Positions 60,654-64,000 of a stretch of 64,000 bases of DNA are shown here, piece after piece. Source of the DNA: Marinobacter iranensis. GTDB lineage: Bacteria > Pseudomonadota > Gammaproteobacteria > Pseudomonadales > Oleiphilaceae. The DNA is taken from NCBI RefSeq assembly GCF_029207565.1, contig NZ_JANCMW010000001.1:496001-560000 (forward strand), in the 5' to 3' direction. Both the position numbers and the translations under genes were made by a program. The notes beneath the pieces are model-generated. The model was not told where the DNA came from and made no database searches. It saw nothing but the letters and a program-made list of their open reading frames with translations. The first letter of the stretch is position 1; each line of letters opens with the position of its first letter.

Positions 60654-60729
60654 GTCCCCTTCGTCTAGTGGCCTAGGACTCCGCCCTTTCACGGCGGCAA
60701 CAGGGGTTCGAACCCCCTAGGGGACGCCA
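60654..60729 (+). tRNA. tRNA-Glu (TTC anticodon)
   Basis: A 76-base cloverleaf with acceptor stem GTCCCCT / AGGGGAC, anticodon loop CTTTCAC (anticodon TTC), T-loop TTCGAAC and encoded CCA. It lies seven bases after tRNA-Ala on the same transcript and next to gltX, its synthetase. Confidence 0.97.
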
Positions 60730-60765
60730 ATACGGCTTAACGGTTTAGTCCACCGGAAAGCCATC

Positions 60766-60793
60766 AAAAAAACCGCCTTCGGGCGGTTTTTTT
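60766..60793. terminator. Bidirectional intrinsic terminator
   Basis: Seven A, CCGCC, loop TTCG, GGCGG, seven T: a perfect hairpin with a tetraloop and runs on both sides. It ends the tRNA transcript from the left and the pterin synthase gene from the right. Confidence 0.95.
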
Positions 60794-60808
60794 GTGTCTG
60801 TAGAAATC

Positions 60809-61660
60809 TCAGCGCGAAGCAATGGCTCCTTTGCCGACGCCTTCGTAAGCCTTGACCCGAATAACATCCTCCGGGAACTCGGCTTTAAGCTGCCCTGCAA
60901 TATGCGATGCAATCAACTCCACCGTGGTGTCCGAGTCCAGCATATAAACCCGGCTTTCCGGCAGCGTCAGCGCAAACTCCCCCTGATTGGCCTCGTACTC
61001 GAATGTTACGTACGCCGTACCATCCTCGGCCACCCAGCGCTGTGTTACGTCCTCCTCGGACCCCACATAAATGTCCTGCCAAAGCTTCGCCCAGCGATTC
61101 TCAAGATCCCGGTCCCGGTGACCGTTACGGTCAATCCGGATAGGAGAGCGGTGCCCGTGGGCGATCCGCTGGCAGTTGCCCAGGTGTTTCTTCAGGCCAT
61201 GAACATAATGGTAGTAGGCCCCTTCAATCACATCTTCCCGTAGCGTGATCTCCACATCCGTCACGTTGGCTGGCAGCACTGCCCGCAACTCCTGCTCCAG
61301 AAGGCGGGCCACTGCAGACGGCACCACGCGCTCGGAGGACAGCCACACCACCGCCTCGTCCGGGGAGCGATGCAGAATGTGCGTACGGTCAGTCAGGTGC
61401 CATACGAAGCTGTCAGGTTCGTCCTCGCTCCATTCTAGCCCGCTGTACGCCCGGGGAATCACCAGCCGGTGATCCACGCGTTCATCAATGACTCGCTTGA
61501 TGGTGCGTTTGACGTTGCTGAAATCAAACACCATGCCCTGGTCGTCCAGCTCACCGCCGAGCACCACGTCCACAATCCAGCTTTCACCCACCAGCCCGCG
61601 GGAAGCATCCAGGTAGGCGAAGTCGATAACCGTCAGATTGTCTACGAAAAGGTGGTTCAT
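60809..61660 (-). CDS. Double-length 6-pyruvoyl-tetrahydropterin synthase/QueD-like protein
   Basis: 283 residues, twice the family length. The first half has GMVFDFSNVKRTIKRVID, ERVDHRL and a later TDVEITLRED, i.e. the second part of the fold, but no Cys-HGH zinc site. The second half has YYHYVHGLKKHLGNCQRIAHGH with the catalytic cysteine and HGH, but a weak second part. The motifs may combine into one site or one half may be structural. Likely role: pterin or queuosine precursor synthesis, unproven. ATG 61660 is chosen; no ribosome site is clear. Confidence 0.82.
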   Translation of the reverse strand: MNHLFVDNLTVIDFAYLDASRGLVGESWIVDVVLGGELDDQGMVFDFSNVKRTIKRVIDERVDHRLVIPRAYSGLEWSEDEPDSFVWHLTDRTHILHRSPDEAVVWLSSERVVPSAVARLLEQELRAVLPANVTDVEITLREDVIEGAYYHYVHGLKKHLGNCQRIAHGHRSPIRIDRNGHRDRDLENRWAKLWQDIYVGSEEDVTQRWVAEDGTAYVTFEYEANQGEFALTLPESRVYMLDSDTTVELIASHIAGQLKAEFPEDVIRVKAYEGVGKGAIASR

Positions 61661-61743
61661 CGGAGGAGCCTGGCAAGAAGAGGTTGAATGATGGACGAAT
61701 TCTAGCAAAAATCCACCAACGCTAGCAGCCTTGCAAGTTTGCC

Positions 61744-62382
61744 ATGGCAAAAATAACGGAGCCGTCGAGAATGGAGAGGACTGGTGCGGATAACCGTGAG
61801 GCCTTTCCTGTACTGGTGCTGGCGGCCGGAGCTTCACGCCGGATGGGAAGGGCAAAGGCGTTGTTGCCGCTAGACGGTGGCATCCTGATGGATCATGCCA
61901 TTGGTCAGGCCAGGTTGATCGGCGCTCCCGTAACGGTGGTGACAGGTGCCTGGTACCCACTGGTTCGCTTCCGTTGCAGAACCCAGCCTTCGGCCTGGGT
62001 CAGTGCTCCGGATTGGCGGGACGGTATGTCGGCTTCGCTGAAAGCCGGCGTGGCCAGCCTTGGGGCGCATGCAAAGGGTGTCTTCATAATCCTTCTGGAC
62101 CAGCCAATGATTAAGCAGGAGGCATTGGCGCAGTTGAGGGAAGCAGCCCAAAGCAATCCTTCACAACCCGTTGCCGCCGACATGAATGGAAAACCGGGCG
62201 CGCCGGCCTACATTCCCCGGAGGCTCTGGCCCCAGGTCATGACACTGGAAGGTGACAGGGGGGCGGCGGCCATACTCGCAAGAAACAACGCGACCCGGAT
62301 AGCGGTGGCTGGCGCCGGTTCCGATGTCGACACGCCCGGGGACTGGCGCCGCATTCGAAGCCAGTTAGCCGAACAGTCCTGA
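61744..62382 (+). CDS. MobA/MocA-like nucleotidyltransferase
   Basis: 212 residues of the NTP-transferase fold: [20 protein letters not shown] is the nucleotide-binding start, IILLDQPMI gives the metal-binding aspartate and [11 protein letters not shown] the substrate loop. This pattern fits the MocA (molybdopterin cytidylyltransferase) type, but I see no molybdoenzyme gene nearby to confirm it. It overlaps the convergent response-regulator gene by 18 bases. Confidence 0.85.
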   Translation: MAKITEPSRMERTGADNREAFPVLVLAAGASRRMGRAKALLPLDGGILMDHAIGQARLIGAPVTVVTGAWYPLVRFRCRTQPSAWVSAPDWRDGMSASLKAGVASLGAHAKGVFIILLDQPMIKQEALAQLREAAQSNPSQPVAADMNGKPGAPAYIPRRLWPQVMTLEGDRGAAAILARNNATRIAVAGAGSDVDTPGDWRRIRSQLAEQS

Positions 62383-63462
62383 TAACCAGGCAATACCCAC
62401 GGCAAATATACCCAGGCTGGCCGCCAGGCCCATGGTGTAGATTCGCGAGGTGGCGGAACGCTGTTGGGCGACAAACAGGTCAATGGTGCGCTGGGCGATA
62501 TCCTCGGCGGTTTCCCGGGAAATCTCATGGGCCTGTTGGATGGCTTCTGACTGCAGGGTCTGCCAGAACTCGGTATCGATAGTCTGCACACTGGTGATGT
62601 GGTCCTTGAGCTCCGCCATGTGATCGCTGGTGAAGCCGTTGTTGCGGGACAGGTCCTTGCGCAGGTCGGCCAATTCACGGCCCAGGTTGAGGTTCACTTC
62701 CGCTGCCACATCATCATGCAGGTTACGCGTGCGCTCTTCAATCATTTCAGTAACGGCGTTCAGGCGTTCCTCAACGGCCGCTTCCTGCTTTTTGCCAGAC
62801 TCATCCAGCGCCCGCTTGAGGTGGTCAAACTGTTCGTCGAACAGCGAACTGAGCAACTCGTGCAGGCGGTTGTTGATGTGGGTTTTTACCGCTGATCGGG
62901 CAATCTGTTCGATGAGGTCGCTGGTTAAAGGAACCACCTGGGGGCCGCCATTGTCGCTGGCTCGCGGTTCGCCGTCGGCCTTTGGCGACATTTCCAGGGA
63001 CGCATCAGCGGGAATGTCCAGGAGATCCTCGTCCGAGGCGTCTGCGGCAGCGTCCAGTTCAGGTGGCTCGGGCAGGTTGCCGTCGGTCACATCGCTGTCG
63101 AGCTGGTCAAGAACCAGGCTGAGGCCTTCCGTGTGCGGCGGCTTGGTCAGGATGTTGTAGACACCAAAGTTGCGGGCTTCCTCCATGAACGATGGCGACT
63201 TCTTGGACGTGCACATGATGATGGGAATGGCAGCGGTTTCGGGGTTGCCCTTGATGGCCTTGGTGGCCTCCACGCCGTTCATTCCGGGCATCAGGTGGTC
63301 CATGAAGATGACATCGGGGCGCTTGTTGGAGTTTAGAAAGTCCAGTGCCTCCTCCGCCGAGCCAGCCATGTTCACTTCCATGTCACGGCCTTCCAGCAGT
63401 TTGCTCAGGGCAAATCTGGCTACTTTCGAGTCGTCTACCAGGAGTGCATTCTTGATCACCAT
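62365..63462 (-). CDS. Response regulator with coiled coil and C-terminal membrane anchor
   Basis: 365 residues. Residues 1-125 form a complete CheY-like receiver with Asp55 ([13 protein letters not shown]) as phosphorylation site and the lysine in ILTKPP. A Pro/Asp-rich linker follows, then a long helical region (about 190-335) with heptad-like pattern, and a single C-terminal membrane segment ([19 protein letters not shown]). No DNA-binding or enzymatic output domain. Looks like a membrane-attached receiver; partner unknown. GAGG lies before ATG. Confidence 0.85.
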   Translation of the reverse strand: MVIKNALLVDDSKVARFALSKLLEGRDMEVNMAGSAEEALDFLNSNKRPDVIFMDHLMPGMNGVEATKAIKGNPETAAIPIIMCTSKKSPSFMEEARNFGVYNILTKPPHTEGLSLVLDQLDSDVTDGNLPEPPELDAAADASDEDLLDIPADASLEMSPKADGEPRASDNGGPQVVPLTSDLIEQIARSAVKTHINNRLHELLSSLFDEQFDHLKRALDESGKKQEAAVEERLNAVTEMIEERTRNLHDDVAAEVNLNLGRELADLRKDLSRNNGFTSDHMAELKDHITSVQTIDTEFWQTLQSEAIQQAHEISRETAEDIAQRTIDLFVAQQRSATSRIYTMGLAASLGIFAVGIAWLSGLFG

Positions 63463-63510
63463 GTCACAACCTCAACCTTACAGCATGTGGGTTCATTATC
63501 GGGCTGTCAC

Positions 63511-64000
63511 TTACCAGCCTTCCAGTGTCGGGCACTGGGTTGCCCGGTAACTCTTTTCCCGATAACAAACACCGGGTTCCTTGGTCCGGGCGGTGAATAC
63601 CTCCCCGGTCGCCGTTGTCAGGCGTACCTGTCCGTAGGGTTCGCCATAACGGAAGGTTGCCTCGATCGAACTGCCATTGGGGTTCAGCAGCAGCCCCTTG
63701 CCGTGGAACGAACCTTCAATATACTGGCCTTCGTACTTTTTGCCATCGGCAAAGACTTCCTTGCCTTCACCGTGGAACTCGCCATTGGAGAATTCGCCCT
63801 CGTAATGGCGTCCGTCCGGATAGGTGAGGGTGCCTTCGCCATGGAACTCGTTGTCGCGGAAGCTGCCTACATAAAGCATGCCATCCGATGTGGTCAGTGA
63901 CCCATGTCCGTTGAGCTGGCCTTCGGACCATTGCCCCGTAAGGATGTCTCCGTTGGCCAGGGTCAATGTGCCCTGGCCGTCAAACTGGTCATCGCGGAAC
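63511..64000 (-). CDS. MORN-repeat protein, 5' part missing
   Basis: The frame is open to the right edge of the window, so the N-terminus lies outside. At least six MORN-like repeats of about 23 residues are visible, e.g. FRDNEFHGEGTLTYPDGR and FSNGEFHGEGKEVFADGK. MORN repeats form beta sheets that bind lipids or organise membranes. The last ~40 residues, with two cysteines, are not repeats. It lies 48 bases from the start of the response regulator on the same strand, so they may be co-transcribed. Confidence 0.85.
   Translation of the reverse strand, partial: FRDDQFDGQGTLTLANGDILTGQWSEGQLNGHGSLTTSDGMLYVGSFRDNEFHGEGTLTYPDGRHYEGEFSNGEFHGEGKEVFADGKKYEGQYIEGSFHGKGLLLNPNGSSIEATFRYGEPYGQVRLTTATGEVFTARTKEPGVCYREKSYRATQCPTLEGW

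Overview
The window is a continuous piece of a gammaproteobacterial chromosome. The best match is a marine, polarly flagellated, Marinobacter-like organism of the Pseudomonas side of the class. The reasons are a Pseudomonas-type chemotaxis/motor operon (cheB-motC-motD-parC-parP-cheW), a sodium-pumping NADH:quinone reductase operon, a large NAD-dependent glutamate dehydrogenase, a PsrA-type fatty-acid regulator, and the psrA / thiopurine phosphorylase / csiV / mfd / gap / nqr / sthA / glycerophosphodiesterase order that I recall from Pseudomonas aeruginosa. GC content is fairly high throughout. I see no insertion sequence, prophage, CRISPR array or integrase. Almost every gene has a recognisable housekeeping family.

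Layout. (1) 1-6470: end of a chemotaxis/motility locus: the cheB 3' end, motC, motD, parC, parP, cheW and a DUF2802 protein on +, then an orphan FlhB-C-like protein and fliK on -. A good FliA (sigma-28) promoter lies in front of parC. (2) 6600-13855: the complete cytochrome c maturation operon ccmABCDEFGHI. (3) 13860-20818 on -: a MoxR/Bat operon (moxR, DUF58, DUF4381, batA, a batB/batC fusion, batD). (4) 20963-31000: gdhB, a beta carbonic anhydrase, a 57-codon small gene between strong hairpins, rsmC, a metallophosphoesterase, rlmG and a riboflavin synthase. (5) 31099-41450: an unknown membrane protein, psrA with its own operator, a cytoplasmic-looking L,D-transpeptidase, an MscS channel, a thiopurine phosphorylase, csiV, mfd and a long GAPDH. 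(6) 41805-50530: nqrABCDEF, apbE, nqrM and sthA. ApbE and NqrM serve NQR by flavinylating and maturing it. (7) 50504-55074 on -: glycerophosphodiester phosphodiesterase, DAHP synthase, a TerB-like protein, transaldolase and dusA. (8) 55322-60458: an LPD1/CLCA_X-like HEXXH protein behind a LexA box, an SDR, an AEC transporter, znuA (-) behind a Zur box, and gltX. (9) 60571-64000: tRNA-Ala and tRNA-Glu, a double-length pterin synthase homologue, a MobA-like nucleotidyltransferase, a response regulator with a membrane anchor, and a MORN-repeat protein cut by the window end.

I found no single large undescribed system. The most interesting signals are regulatory or architectural: the LexA box in front of an uncharacterised metallopeptidase-like gene, the double PsrA operator lying on the psrA promoter, the FliA promoter driving the polar-array genes, the pterin synthase whose active-site motifs are split between two half-domains, the membrane-anchored response regulator, and several strong intergenic hairpins that simple terminators do not explain. 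All function calls come from reading motifs and family resemblance. No database search was run.
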